This document shows positions 33,601-47,523 of a DNA stretch of 60,000 nt, piece by piece. Made by a program: the position numbers and the translations under genes. The stretch covers positions 21,366,162-21,426,161 of the forward strand of contig OU612067.1 in the NCBI GenBank assembly GCA_914767715.1. The letters are read 5' to 3'. The notes beneath the pieces are model-generated. The model did no database searches, was not told the DNA's origin, and saw nothing but the letters and a program-made list of their open reading frames with translations. How positions within the stretch are numbered: the stretch's first letter is position 1; each line of letters begins with the position of its first letter. Source of the stretch: Membranipora membranacea. Lineage: Eukaryota > Bryozoa > Gymnolaemata > Cheilostomatida > Membraniporidae.

Positions 33601-35699
33601 ATGCCGAGGACCTGCCTAGTTTTGTGTGTTATTTTAATTGACAAAGCGAATGCACTTGGTATGGAGGCTGCCTTTGAGTCACACTATATAGACAACATCC
33701 CACAGTCATCACTGCACACCAAATCTGGTATTTCTTGTGGCAATGCTTGCCTACATGAAAATGATACATGCAAAGGATTCAGGCATCAAGATTCTGGTGA
33801 TTATATAAATTGCTTCTTTTACCAATGGCTGACACTTGGAGGAGAAGAAACTGCAGCATTCATTATCAACAAGCCAGTCTACGTGACCCAATACATGATG
33901 TTAGGTAAGCACTATATTGTTCCCACAGATTAAAAAAAATATTAAACACTTTCTAATTTCAATATCTGAGTTTAATAATAGTGAGATTCTTTGATTATCT
34001 AAAATTAATTTTTTTTTTAAATGGAATTTGTATCATAAATAATTAAGCTTCAATGTCTTGTGAATAATTAGTAGGCATTTTTTCTACCTTCATGAAATTT
34101 CTTGAAAAAGCAATTATTGATAGAAAGAATTATGATAGAAAGAAAAAGCAATTAGATTTATGTCATGCCTGAGACTAGATGTGTGCAGCCAATGCTCTCA
34201 ATTTCAGACCTGCACAGTTCGGCTTCTTTAATGGAGAATTTTTCTGGGAGGCAACATCTTTTGTATTATGTTTTATCTCTTGATGCCTGACGCATACTTT
34301 TTATTTGATACATTAAGTAAAACCTCTCAAGTCAGCCTCTCTGAGATGAACTAAGATCCACACATTTATGAATTTAATTAACCCTTTGCAATGTCATAAT
34401 GGGATTTTAATTATACCCGGCTGCCATTTGAGGAGTTACTATTTAAGTATTTTATGATTTAGATGTGGCTGTTTTTCTTTGGGTATTGAAAATCAATATG
34501 AATCCATGGGTTTGTGGTAAAATACACAATATGGCTTTTCGTGGAGAAATTACATCAGTATACAATTTTTTGTTAGTAATTGGATCTAGCTAACAATCTG
34601 GCAGCTTTAATGTTATGCATTGACTGATGTCACAGTAATAACCTTTGAAAATTTGCTTGGCAATACTGTTGCAAAGGGGTTGGCTGTAGAACTTTTGAAT
34701 TTCTTGACCAATCAAAGATGACAAACTGTTTCATGCAATCATACGTAAATTGCCATAAGCTTGTTCAGGATCAGATATTGTTCCCCAAATCAATGAGTAT
34801 ATCTGAGTGCTTTTAAATCTTTTATCAACAATTTTCTCTTTTAGACACCAATGTCACAGTTAACATGTCCAGTCAGCACACTGTCTGGACTCCAGGATCA
34901 GAAGCTATCGATGGAATATATGCGACAATCAGTACCCCAAGCTCACTCGCTCATACATCCTCTGAAGAATCCCCTTGGATACAAGTAAATCTCGTTATAG
35001 CAAGTTTTGTGAGAGGTGTCAAGATATGGAATCGTTGCCTGGACTCCCAAGGTAGGTTCATCATGTCACTTTCACTTGCAAGTACATTACTAAATGCAGT
35101 TGGAAAGTTCAAGGGAGATGCAATATTTTCCTGACTCAATCCCTCTGTGCATGTTCTACATGTCGATGCAGCATGTTAGGATGCAGCATGTTAGGATGCA
35201 GCATGTTAGGATGCAGCATGTTAGAATGCAGCATGTAAGGATTTACATGTTAGGATCTACATGTTAGGATACAGCAATCACATCAGCCTTTCACTGGGTG
35301 TCTGGTTTCCTCTTTCCTTTTCGATTCCTTTCTAGTTATAGATGGTTCATCTAAGTAAATATCCTGCAGTAATCCGCAATGCAAGTTAGGAGAAAAGAAA
35401 ACAGGTGTTGAACAACAGTGTTAGGTAAATTCTTATTTTTATTATCCCCTTAACATAGCCATTTTGTTACAGGCAATTGTGATCGGCTAAAGAATGTATT
35501 GGTGAGTATTGCTTTGAGCAGTATGGATGATGGATTTGGTGAACGTTTCACAATATGTGCATGTGCTTATTCACCTGGTACACAGCCTCCTGTTCGACTA
35601 CACTTGTGCTACGATGCCATGGTTGGTCAAGCTGTAAGAATAACATCGTTTCATGCTTATGCCCCTATGAACTTGTATGAGGTCGAGATACATGTATAG
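33601..35699 (+). CDS. Lectin gene D: secreted PAN-like + F-type lectin protein (3 exons)
   Basis: Exons 33601-33904, 34845-35051 and 35473-35699 (304, 207 and 227 nt), with the same phases as gene A, give 245 residues. The start is the ATG of MPRTCLVLCVILID, after the acceptor TTATTACAG. Differences from gene A include a lysine inside the signal peptide (ILIDKANALG), which should weaken secretion, and an extra cysteine (FTICACAY) in the lectin domain next to the conserved one. His-X26-Arg is kept (HTSSEESPWIQVNL to WNR), as is the NCDRL arginine. The PAN-like motif CGNACLHENDTC is unchanged. All splice sites are intact, so the gene looks functional. Confidence 0.85.
35165..35272 (+). repeat. 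15-bp intronic tandem repeat in gene D
   Basis: Five ATGCAGCATGTTAGG-type units, one with AAGG in place of TAGG, are followed by two ACATGTTAGGAT variants. It lies in intron 2, at the place equivalent to the arrays of genes A and E. Confidence 0.85.
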
Positions 35700-37589
35700 A
35701 AAGACATATCCATATATTGATGTGTGCGTAGAAAACCTTTACAACTGGTGTTATAATATAATAGGCTGGCCAAGCTCAACAAAGTGCTGACACTGAGAAG
35801 ATTAGCAGCTGGTGTTCGAGCAATATGAATGTGACATTGAAAATTTTTATTGTGAATTACATTTTTGAGCCGTTTGTAACTCGATATCGTGCAACATTCT
35901 TTGCCAACGTATAAAGATCAATATCCGGAATTCAGAAGTGGTTTAAACTCCAATATTTTTGTTGCATTTTTCATGATGGTTGAAGTGGCTAATTGCTTTT
36001 CCATCTGTTGTACTTAATGATGTTGTGGTAAAACATAATGATATATTGCTGTGATGTTTATATCTTTTATTGAGAAACTTTATGTTTGAAATTACATCGG
36101 GAATTGTGCATGAAAGCCATATGCTAGGTTTTTACATCAGCTATACAGATATTGATTACGTTAGGAATAAGGGCGATATTTAGCAGAAAATGATAGTTAC
36201 TCTTTAATAACTTCTCCAAAGTTTTGTATCGACTGTAATGAAGAATGTCATGGTTGCCATGGTATTACAATTATTGTTGTTATCATTACATCAAGATTGT
36301 TCGATATAATTTTAGGGCTACCATTGCATCAGATGAAATTACTCTAGCAACTTTAATTTCCGGCTCTCTCAACAAGATTCTTGGTGTCTATTAGAAAAAA
36401 GACCGATGTCAGATTCATTAGCTGTACATCAAGGAATTTGATGAGATGTTGTAATATCTCATTACATAAATAGATGTCCACATTTATTGCAATTCTAGAA
36501 CGCTCTATTCAACACAATATTTCACTTATTGAGGAGAATTAGCTCTATCACTATTCAAAGTTAGGTATCTCCGTAACTGGTTGTAGGATATTGTCCTTTG
36601 CTTCTTAGTTTCACACATGGTGATGGGCCAACCAGGAGATCTGCAAAAAAACCGCAAAACTTATAGAAAACTCTGATACTTAAACTCAATTCATATCACA
36701 GTAAAAATAAAATGCTGAATTCCACAACAATTTATGATAACCTGCCATTGGAGTTGTTCAATAGAAAATGCTTACATGTGAACACTTTTTGCACGGAATC
36801 CCTGCCTTTACAATGGATGAAATATGTGAAGTGGCAATTCATCATGTTGTACACTCTACGGTCAAGTCAGTACCTTTCATCTTCATAGTTTCTAAGCAGG
36901 AGAGGACATGGGGTACAATTCAAAATTTTCGAACAGAACAGCGATTTGGTTACTGTTGAATTCTTGCATAACAACAGTAGCACTACTAGCTGCTTGCCTT
37001 CGTGGTGCTTTGGTCTGTGAGTAGCCTATTACTTAGATGGCTTTCACACAGTCTGTGCAATGAGAATGTCTGTTTATGGAACATGTTGCTATCCGTCTAT
37101 ATAGACGATGTCGCCACCAAAGTGCTGCTAAGAAGAGGTTGTTATAGTGACAACTAGGGTTCCAAGTCGTTAGTGCCACTTTCCAACCACTGACAGCTTT
37201 GACCAAGCACAAAGCTTAGATCTACAAGGCCGGAGCTGAGAAATTTCAGGGTTGTCTAGCCTTCTACGAGGGTATGACAACTCCGACTAATTGACTACGT
37301 TTGTTGCCACAAATACTCATGTGACCACTGTCTATTGAATTGTCGGAATTCTTAAACTACCAGTCCTTTGATTGATTGCCCTGAATCTGAGAACTACCAG
37401 CCACCACCCCTATCTTACCTCCTTCATTACCTTGTTGCTTTTGTCATTCCCTTTCTGGCTATAGTTTGAAAGGCAGAAACTTAAGAAGAATGAGTGAGCG
37501 GTTCTAATCATCACTCCTTCCAAATACAGATCCGGTCAAGACTTCTCAGCTCAAAAAAATATCGGCATCTTTCAAACCGTCAAATCTCA
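35700..37589. other. 3' flank of gene D, then unique sequence
   Basis: Homologous to the flanks of A and E as far as 37238. The remaining bases (37239-37589) show nothing recognisable. Confidence 0.4.
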
Positions 37590-37780
37590 AAGAAGATCTT
37601 GGAAAGAGGTCAATGCCTTGTATGGCTTCAAAATAAAGATCTTGCCTTGTATAGATCGAAAAAAATATGATTTCAAATAAACGTCAAGGCCTTGTATGGC
37701 TTCAAAAGAAGATCTCGAAAAGAGGTCAATGCCTTGTATGGCTTCGAAAGAAGATCTCGAAAAGAGGTCAAAACATTGAT
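37590..37780. repeat. 42-bp minisatellite, shorter array
   Basis: Four to five units of the GCCTTGTATGGCTTCAAAAG type, two of them broken. They belong to the same family as 2863-3170 and sit upstream of gene E as the other array sits upstream of gene A. About 700 bp of unrelated sequence separates it from the next shared landmark (38497). Confidence 0.8.
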
Positions 37781-38496
37781 GGTGAAATTGGTTAAACCAT
37801 CAAAAAATCATTGTATGGAAAGGATAATACCTTATCCTAATTATGAAATGGTATAGTTCTCATTGTGGAGAATTGTTAATACCTAATCAAAATGTAGATT
37901 GATAAATTACCATCGCTAATTTGTAAATTGTGTAATCTCAAAATGGAGATTGTAAATATTGCTATTGTTTGCAAAAAAGTTATCGATACCTAATTACTGT
38001 TTTCATACCTGTACTATCTCAAAAAGAGATTTTGTGTACCTCTGTTATTTTGGTTGAGGCGTAATCTAGCATGGATTGATAACGCCTCATTGTGAAACCA
38101 AATGCTTTCTCAAGAAACCTATTTTATAGCAAAACGGAATGTAATGACTTTGAGTCAGTCATTGGTGTGCTTTGGTGATACTTAGTCCAATAAACAAATA
38201 TTAAATATAAACCTCACAAACAGGATTGATTGATGAATTAAAAAATACTTATAATATCATTTCACTCCTCAAACATCATCACAACTTTTTATAATTGGTC
38301 ATGTAGCAATAATCCACTCATAAAACAACGCCAAAATATCTCTGTCTGGTCAGGATTTGATAGAGTAATGATATCTCTTTGTTCTTAGCCCTGGCTGTCA
38401 GTCAACTTTTGTCAGCTGCCGGCTCTAATTGTTATCCAACTTACCTCTTTATAGTGACATATGACAAGTTTGCGAAGGATGGTCTACTGATAATTA
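37781..38496. other. Gene-free stretch
   Basis: AT-rich. Irregular repeats of the ATTGTGGAGAATTG and CAAAATGGAGATTG kind occur, but no supported gene. Confidence 0.4.
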
Positions 38497-39006
38497 GTGT
38501 CAGGCTGACGTTGGTTCTTTCAATTAGTTCCGGCGCTAAAGATCGCGGTTGTTACCATGAGATAAATTAATAACAGTCATGTGCAAAATCAAAGTATACT
38601 ATTGAATAGCTATTTTAATATCCTTATAATGCATCTGAAGTACATAGAGAAAGGGTGTTCATATTTTCCTCTTTGATGCTCATCAGCTCACAAAATCCAT
38701 AAGGCCTATCATTGATGCGACTTTTCAAGTTTGATTAAAGTAGCATCTAGTTTCTTCACTCATTGACTATCTTCTGTCAGTAGAGGTTTGAGAGCTTTAA
38801 AATTGTAACTGAAAAAACAGCAATAATAATTAGCCTTAACCTTTATTAAGGTTCATCATATCTTGATTATTCTTATCAAATTTATGAATGAAGCCGCCTT
38901 GAGATGCATGTGAATAATAATCCCATGCCTATTACTTCTAGGCCATCCCAAGCATTTATACGAGTCCATGAGTTAGTGGTGAAAAACACAGTATTGCTTT
39001 TGTGGA

Positions 39007-39084
39007 AAAAATATACCGGTATATAACTTTGCTTCAGTAATTGGACGTAGTTGAAATTCTGGCCTCTTAAGTGTTGTGAATTGA
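39007..39084 (-). pseudogene. Truncated copy of the receptor-tail exon
   Basis: The minus strand encodes QFTTLKRPEFQLRPITEAKL and YTGIF in the same frame as 32638-32389, with K-R-P for K-Q-P and L-R-P for L-H-P, then loses homology. The acceptor CAG is kept. This marks the duplication breakpoint inside the exon. Confidence 0.55.
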
Positions 39085-39728
39085 CTGACATCCCAATAAC
39101 GACAATTAGAAACTCAGGCAAGCTACTTGACAAATCTTTTCAAGAGGTCGGCTGTAGCACTACTGACTTTTTTGCCCAAACGAAGATGAGAAATAATTGT
39201 TCCCAACAATCATATATACATTACAGTATGCTCCGTCAGTGTCAGATATGTTCCCTTTTCCATAGACATATGTCAGAAAGACTATTATAGCAATATCATT
39301 TGGCCATTGGAACAGATCAATCAACCTAGAATGCAGATTTATATTTGTCATCAAGCATTTTTACAAAGTGGAAACTGGACATTATTGGACTACATAGTTT
39401 TATAGAAGGATACTTTGGAGCAAGGTTACAGATTAAAAAACTTAAACGGCTTGCTACCCCATGATACGCACCAGTTCAAGGTTTACAGTAAAAATTTAAT
39501 CGGATTCATGGGCAGAACAAGTAACTGCTGAGGATTTTTCAGGTTCATCAGTAAACTGATTTTGTCATCAAATGCTATATTATATGGTACAATTTTTTAA
39601 CATAATCAATAATTAATTAAAATTAATTTTAGGAATCTTGATACTCTTGCGATATGCACAATATGACTTTATATAATCATTATACCGCAGAAATTATTCT
39701 ATAACAGTGTGGTGACGATTTTCTGCAG

Positions 39729-39758
39729 CCATAGCCCTAAGAGCAGGTATCATCACAG
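39729..39758 (+). other. Probable 30-nt 5' UTR exon of lectin gene E
   Basis: Third copy of the CATAGCCCTAAGAGCAG leader exon, between TCTGCAG and GTAGGC. The first base is C rather than G. Confidence 0.5.
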
Positions 39759-40050
39759 GTAGGCACTGGTTTTATAGCATGATATACGCTAAATTCTTTG
39801 GTGATTTATTTTTCATCATGGAGAAAATAGCTCCATGGAGTTCACAAAGATGAGAATAGTATAAAGTTACAAATAGTTTGTGTTTGTCAATTTCTCTATC
39901 CAAGAGAGTCAAAAGCTAGAAAAACCTTTTTTTGCATTGAATTTTGAACAGAATTGGTTGGAAACAAGTGGTGGGATAGGAGAATATTGTTTGTCCAACT
40001 AACCATTGCCAATTAAGATATCATTATTCTTTTTTATTACAGCCAACAAT

Positions 40051-42124
40051 ATGCCGAGGATCTGCCTAGTTTTGTGCGTTATTTTAATTGATATAGTGAA
40101 TGCACTTGGTATGGAGGCTGCCTTTGAGTCACACTATATAGACAACATCCCCCAGTCATCATTGCACTCCAAATCTGGTATTTCTTGTGGCAACGCTTGC
40201 CTACATGAAAATGATATGTGCAAAGGATTCAGGCACCAAGACTCTGGTGATTATATAAACTGCTTCTTTTACCAGTGGCTGACACTTGGAGGAGAAGAAA
40301 CTGCAGCATTCATTATCAACAAGCCAGCCTATGTGACCCAATACATGATGTTAGGTAAGCACTATATTGTTCTCGCAGATTTAAAAAAATATTAAACACA
40401 TTTTAATTTCAGAGTTTATTAATAGTGAGAGTCTTTGATTATTTTAAAATAATTTTTTTTTTTTAAATGGAAGTTGTATCATAAATAATTAAGCTTCAAG
40501 TCTTGTGAATAATTAGTAGGCATTTTTTCTACCTTCATGAAATTTCTCATCTATGATGAAAGAAAAAGCAATTAAATTTATGTCATGCCTGAGACTAGAT
40601 GTGTGCAGCCAATGCTCTATATTTTAGACCTGCATAGTTCGGCTTCTTTAATGGATAATTTTTCTGGGAGGCAACATCTTTTGTATTATGTCTTATCTCT
40701 TGATGCCAGACGCATACTTTTTATTTGATACATTAAGTAAAACCTCTCATGTCAGCCTCTCTGAGATGAACTAAGATCAACACATTTATGAATTTAATTA
40801 ACCCTTTGCAATGTCATAATGGGATTTTAATTATACCCGGCTGTCATATGAGGAGTTACTATTTAAGTATTTTATGATTTAGATGTGGCTGTTTGTCTTT
40901 GGGTATTGAACATCGATATGAATCCATGTGTTTGTGGTAAATTACACAGTATGGCTTTTCGTGGAGAAATTACATCAGTATACAACTTTTTGTTAGTAAT
41001 TGGATCTAGCTAACATTCATGCAGCTTTAATGTTATGCATTGACTGATGTCACATTCATAACCATTGAAAATTTGCTTGACAATACTGTTGCAAAGGGGT
41101 TGGCTGTAGAACTTTTGAATTTCTTGACCAATCAAAGATGAGAAACTGTTTCAAGCGATCATACGTAAATTGCCATATGCTTCTTCAGGATCAGATATTG
41201 TTCCCAAAATCAATGAGTATATCTGAGTGGTATTGAATCTTTTATCAACAATTTTCTCTTTTAGACACCAATGTCACAGTTAACATGTCCAGTCAGCACT
41301 CTGTCTCCACTCCAGGATCAGAAGCTATAGATGGAATATACGCGACAATCAGTACCCCAAGCTCTCTCGCTCATACATCCTCTGAAGAATCCCCCTGGTT
41401 ACAAGTAAATCTCGTTATGGCAAGTTTTGTGAGAGGTGTCAAGATATGGAATCGTTGCCTTGACTCCCAAGGTAGGTTCATCATGTCACTTTCACTTGCA
41501 AGTACATTACTTAATGCAGTTGGAGAGTTCAAGGGAGATGCAATATTTTCCTGACTCAATCCTTCTGTGCATGTTCTACATGTCGATGCAGCATGTTAGG
41601 ATGCAGCATGTTAGGATGCAGCATGTTAGAATGCAGCATGTTAGGATCTACATGTTAGTATCTACATGTTAGGATCTACATGGTAGGATACATCATTCAC
41701 ATCAGCCTTTCACTTGGCGTCTGGTTTCCTCTTTCCTTTTTCGATTCCTCTCTAGTTATAGATGGTTCATCTAAGTAAATCTCCTGCAGTAATCCGGAAC
41801 ACAAGTTAGGAGAAAAGTAAAGAAAACAGGTGTTGAACAACAGTTTTAGGTAAATTTTGATTTTTATTATCCCCTTGACATACCCATTTTGTTACAGGCA
41901 ATTGTGATCGGCTAAAGAATGTATTGGTGAGTATTGCTTTGAGCAGTATGGATGATGGTTTTGGTGAACGTTTCACAACATCAGCGTGTGCTTATTCACC
42001 TGGTACACAGCCTCCTGTTCGACTGCACTTGTGCTACGAAGCCATGGTGGGTCAAGCTGTAAGAATAACATCGTTTCATGCTTACGCCCCTCTGAACTTG
42101 TATGAGATCGAGATACATGTATAA
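40051..42124 (+). CDS. Lectin gene E: secreted PAN-like + F-type lectin protein (3 exons)
   Basis: Exons 40051-40354, 41265-41471 and 41898-42124 (304, 207 and 227 nt; phase 1 introns) encode 245 residues. The start MPRICLVLCVILIDIVNALG is a hydrophobic signal peptide. In the PAN-like module HENDMC replaces HENDTC, removing the N-glycosylation sequon kept in A and D. The lectin domain has SSQHSVSTPGSEAIDG, His-X26-Arg, NCDRLKN and ends LYEIEIHV. It differs from A at about 16 residues and from D at about 15. Intron 2 holds the 15-bp tandem array. All splice sites are intact. Confidence 0.85.
41584..41695 (+). repeat. 15-bp intronic tandem repeat in gene E
   Basis: Four ATGCAGCATGTTAGG-type units followed by three CTACATGTTAGTAT/CTACATGGTAGGAT variants, in intron 2. 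The unit number differs from genes A and D. Confidence 0.85.
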
Positions 42125-45100
42125 AAAGACATATCCATATATTGATGCGTGCGTGAGAAAACATCTACAAATGGTGTTATAATATAATAGGCTGGCCAAG
42201 CTCAACAAAGAGCTGACACTGAGAAGATTAGCAGCTGGTGTTCGAACAATATGAATTTGACAATTGAGAAATTTTATTTGTGAATGACATTTTTGAGCCG
42301 TTTGTAACTCGATATTTTGAAACATTCTTTGCCAACATATAAAGATCAATATCCGGAATTCAGAAGTTGTCTAAACTCCATTATTTTTGTTGTATTTTTT
42401 ATGATGGTTGACGTGGCTTATTGCTTTTCTATCTGTTGTACTTAATGGTGTTGTGGTAAAACATAATGATATATGTGGTGTTTATATCGTTGATTGAGAA
42501 AATTTATGTTTGCAATTACACCGGAAATTGTGCATGAAAGCCATATGCTAGGTTTTTACATCAGCTATACAGATTTTGATTACGTTAGGAATAAGGGCGA
42601 TATTTAGCACAAAATGATAGTTACTCTTTAATAACTTCTCAAAAGCTTTGTATCGACTGTAATGAAGAATGTCATGGTTGCCATAGTATTACAATTATTG
42701 TTGTTATCATAACATCAAGAATGTTCGATATCATTTTAGGGCTACCATTGCATTCAGATGAAATAACTCTAGCAACTTTAATTTCCAGCTCTCTCAACAA
42801 GATTCTTGGTGTCTATTAGAAAAAAGACTAATGTCAGATTCATTAGCTGTACATTAAGGATTTTGATGAGATGTTGTAATATCTCATTACATAAATAGCT
42901 GTGCACATATTGCAATTCTAGAACGCTCTATTCAACACAATATTTCACTTATTGAGGTGAATTAGCTCTATCACTATTCAAAGTTAGGTATCACCGTAAC
43001 TGCTCGTAAGATATTGTCCTTTGCTTCTTAGTTTCACACATGGTGATGGGCCAACCAGGAGATATGCAAAGAAACTTCAAAACTTATAGAATACTCTGAT
43101 ACTTAAACTCAATTCATATCACAGTAAAAGGCTGAATTCCACAAAAATTTATGATAACCTGCATTGAAGTTGTTCCATAGAAAATGCGTACATGTGAACA
43201 CTTTATGCACGGAATCCCTGCCTTTACTATTGATGAAATATGTGAAGTGGCAATTCATTGTGTTGTACACTCTACAGTCAAGTCAGTACCTTTCATCTTC
43301 ATAGTTTCGAAGCAGGAGAGGACAATATGTGGTACAATTCAAATTTTTCGAACAGAACAGCAATTTGGTTACTGTTGAATTCTTGCATAACAACAGTAGC
43401 ACTACTAGCTGCTTGGCTACGTGGTGCTTTGGTCTGTGAGTGGCCTATTACAGTCTGTGCAAGGAATTGTCTTTTTATGGAACACATAAAATGTTGCTAT
43501 CCGTCTATGTAGACGATGTCGCACCCAAGGTGTTGCTATGAAGAGGTTGTTATAGTAACAACTAGGGTTCCCAGTCGTTAGTGCCACTTTCCAACCACTG
43601 ACAGCTTTAACCAAGCATGAAGCTTTGAGCTACAAGGCCGGAGCTGTAGTGGTTGTCAGCAGCGTCCTTCTGTATAGAGCTATACCATGCAGGAGGGTTC
43701 TTTTATCTGCATGCACATTGTTGCCGTACATACAGAAGACCATTATTTTAAGTCCTGATCCGAAAAGACTCTCTGATCAGTCAAAGGCGAAACAACTTTG
43801 GGGCCCGGTTGGGGTTTGAATCTACAACCGGCCGGTCAAGTGCAAATGGTCAAGTGCTAAAAATTTGAGACTTTTTGATCCCAAGTATCAATAATCTGAT
43901 CAGGTCATGATGAGGATCTCAGGGTAGTTACCCTTGCATTTTTATACTTTTCTTTCTTCTATATTGTTCATCGGTGTGTTGTGAGAAAGCTTTTTGTGTT
44001 TTGCCTCCAACCTAAACATTTTATACTTTCACATAATGCTATGATACACTGTGAACAGTCAAATCAATCCTGTTGAATTCTAAGGCCAATCGATCTACCA
44101 CCCTTAATATTGCTAGAAATTCGAATATCTGATCACTTCACCTGTCACTAGGCAATTTACCTGTAGAATCACAACTCAAGCAAATTTGAATCAGGCCATG
44201 TTTGTTGTCATGTCCTGTAAGTAACTCAAAATCCTATCTAGATTTATTGAATGATCAATAAAGTAAACCTGGTATGCGCACTGCAAGTCAATGATGACGC
44301 AAATTAAATACCTCAGTTTCTCAATGTTAGTCCTCCATATAGTTTTTCTGTCTAGGATGATTACAACTGACTGTGCATGGAGGGTTCGAAAGAAAAATGT
44401 CCTCAATTGTCCCATATATAATCTTTTCAATTGCTGGCAAACATCAGACTACTTTGACAGGTTATGAGAATGTTTGAAGAATTTTCAAGTTGTGCTGGAG
44501 GACTGGCAGTGTTGTATACTGTTTTTAATTCCATCACCAACAGCAACCCATCCCATTCTTTATTGTTCCTTGCTCATACCCCTAACATTGCCTCCCTTCT
44601 AATGATATTATTTTGATCAACTGCTCTTATAGATCCAGTAAAACTAAGTCAATAGAGCTTGCTAAGTTCAGTTTTCTAATGTCAGCCACCTAAAGCAGCC
44701 TAATCATCAAGCTTTTGCAAGAGTTGCTGCAAGCAGCACCTCAGGCAGATCAGGGTAAAAGTTCCAAAAATATATGTGACCACGATTATCAACTCATCAA
44801 ATGAAAGGATAAATCCAAATTGAATGAATTAATGCTGGTATCAAAGTTTCGGAAAATAGAAATGGACCTCATTCAAGGTGCCTGCAACAGTGAGGTGAGT
44901 GACTGTGATTATTGTAAATTCAGCCCTATGCTCAATGCATATTCAAGTTATCATGACAAAGAAAACAGTGTATACTGAGTCGTATACTGTTATGGCGTAT
45001 GATGACATGATGATTGGCAGTTGTTATTTGGCATCAGATGTCGGATTTTCAATATATTCTGTGATAAACTTATAATTATAACAGTACAAACATTTAATAG

Positions 45101-45871
45101 AAACGACTAACAATAAACATAAATACATTTAGTCAATTTATATTGGAACTCATGCGCAGCCAGTCACAATTTGAACCAAAAATACTTACTCATTATAACA
45201 TAGAATAAACCAAAATACCTCCGCACTGCAGATGATTGAACTTCATGAAAACACACAACCCTTTGCTGAATATAATTTGGATTGATAATTTCTTCAGTGC
45301 AAATCAGTTTAATATTGAGGTCCTTACAGAGGCCTGGCACAGTAAAACTTCTGGTTTGGCAGTACAGTGTCACTATGCACATCAAGCCTCAGGAAAACTA
45401 GAGGCTCCAATGAAAAGTACAACAATAAGTGAATGGCCAAAACAAGAAACCAAAGCACACCGCTACCAAAATTCTTCGGATGGGGCAGTACAAATATTCA
45501 TAGAGAGGTTTTACAACATAATTTATTTTAATTCAAACATAATTTATGCTCATCCACTTTCATCTCTCCATTTAGATCATCATTATTCTTTCAGAATGTT
45601 TCAGTCATTTTGTAGTTTGATGTCATGAGTATCATGATTTTAGTGAAAATTAAATGTCAATGCTAAAACAAAATTCTAAATGTAAACCGTCTTAAAGACT
45701 TAACAAACGACAACACATCTGATAGTCAGCAGTTATGTTATTTAAGGTTTTCATGGTGAACAAGTTTAATACTCTACTGGGCATGAATAATCGAATACTG
45801 GCACTCTCTCGACCTTGACGTCGGCGAACAACAAAAAATATCAGCTTATTTACTATCCTGATATCTATCAG
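42125..45871. other. Intergenic region between convergent genes E and F
   Basis: Equivalent to 6459-10162 of block 1. Identity with block 1 is moderate up to about 43860 and almost complete beyond. No supported gene. Open frames such as 45236-45628 (+) mirror those of block 1. Confidence 0.5.
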
Positions 45872-47523
45872 TTATACATGAACTTCAATCTCAAATAAAT
45901 GAAGTACATCATTCACTTCCACTGCAGTTATCCTCACATGTTTACCTACTAAGGGAGAATAACACAGGTGAAGTTGTACGAGAGGCTGAGTTCCTTGGGA
46001 ATATGAGCAAGCTGAATGTGAGAGGCGCTCTCCAAATCCTTTCCAATCTGTTGCCATAGCAATGGATATCAATACATTCCTGAGTCTCAGTACATAGGCT
46101 GTAAAAGAGTTTAAAGGGTGCACCTATATATTTCATTGAATCATAATTTATTGCTGTCAACACGAAGAAAGCCAAAATTCATGCTGTTCATTGCAATGAC
46201 GTTTGATGACAAAACAATATAGTACGGCCATTATCTAACATAAGCTCAAAAGATGTCAACATGGATTATTATTTTTACTTCAGAAATAGACACCAAATCT
46301 CCCCCTACTTCTGCCTGAAAGGTTTGAGCCGCTAAAGCTTTTCTGTGAGTGAGCAGCTTTACCCTTTCCGCAATTTTTGAGTACTATACCTGTTCTCGAC
46401 AAACTTAATAGTTGAGAATGGGGTATCCCAGTTAGTTTGAGCAACTGCAATCTAGCATGCATTCGATCGGGTCCTAGGCTTGCAACCTGCAGCAGTCTAT
46501 TGATTACTGGGCTTAAATGGAGAACAATTTATTGCTGAATATGGCTGCCGCGCCTTCAAAGCATGTTCACTTTGCAGTCTTTCAACCAACAAATGATTAC
46601 CTGGATGCGAGATAACTGCACGATTCCATATCTTTACTCCTCTCACCATAGCTGGCACACCTAGATTGACCTGTATCCAAGGAGAAGTCGCTGGCTCAGT
46701 GTGAGCAAGTGACCATTGATCTTCATCAAAAATCCCATCTATGACTTCTGAGCCAGGGAAGGCATTGACATTAAAATAACTTGACATCTCCACAGATACA
46801 TTTGCACCTGAAATATGATGGAAGATCAATGGGAGATATGTCAAAGATAAGAACTCTAAGAGCAAGACATACAAGTTAAATCTATCTGGAATCGAATACA
46901 CATATAAAATTATTTGGACACAACTTGAGTATCCTTATAGAATTCACTTCATCATCTGAGTTTATGAAGAGAAAAATAATGTCTGGGTTCCTTATATGAC
47001 TGAACTGAAGACTATAAACTCTAAACTACATCTACTATAATCCTATTCTTTATGACTTCACCAAAAACTTTCATATCAGCGACAATTTTATTTACAATTA
47101 TGCCTGAATCTTAGAAGAGGTTGTGCATTCTCACTGCAATGTTTCAAGGACTCCTACATTTATTTCCCTCAGATCTTAGCTAGAAAAGAAAAAGTAAAGG
47201 TAATAGTTACCTAATGTCATGGCTGAGGTAGTGTATTCTTGTTGCAACCTCACAAACACTTCTTCATTTCCTCCACTGGTTGTGAGCCAGTGGTATAGAA
47301 AACAGTTGGAGTCTGTTTCATTTTCCAGTGGTGCAAAAGAGTATCCTTGACATTCCGAGCGCACTAGACAAGCTAACGCACATCTGTGAGCAGATTTGAA
47401 ATACAACGACTGTTGTGGAATGTTGTCAACTCCAAAACTCATGAACGCTTCCTCTTTATTAATTGCTGTGGTTATGCTAGGGATAAACAAGATCAGGGTT
47501 GAAATGTATGCTAATCTCTTCAT
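45872..47523 (-). CDS. Lectin gene F: secreted PAN-like + F-type lectin protein (3 exons)
   Basis: Minus-strand exons are 47523-47211, 46807-46601 and 46098-45872 (313, 207 and 227 nt), giving 248 residues. It matches gene B except for two replacements: INKEEAF for INKVEAF and NAFPGSEV for NAFSGSEV. Signal peptide MKRLAYISTLILFIPS, PAN-like CALACLVRSEC and NCFLYHWL, and lectin motifs HTEPATSPWIQVNL, VRGVKIWNR and LFEIEVHV are all present. As in B, the usual acceptor before CCAACA reads GG rather than AG. It is convergent with gene E. Confidence 0.85.

Larger units (their letters stand above)
32562..37238 (+). repeat. Tandem duplicated unit carrying lectin gene D
   Basis: Homologous to the plus-strand half of blocks 1 and 2. 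The left breakpoint (GAAAATATACCAGTATATAAC) matches block 2 at about 39007 and cuts through the receptor-tail exon. The right breakpoint follows CCGGAGCTG at 37238 (equivalents 7938 and 43646). Unlike the two large blocks it contains no minus-strand lectin gene. Confidence 0.8.
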
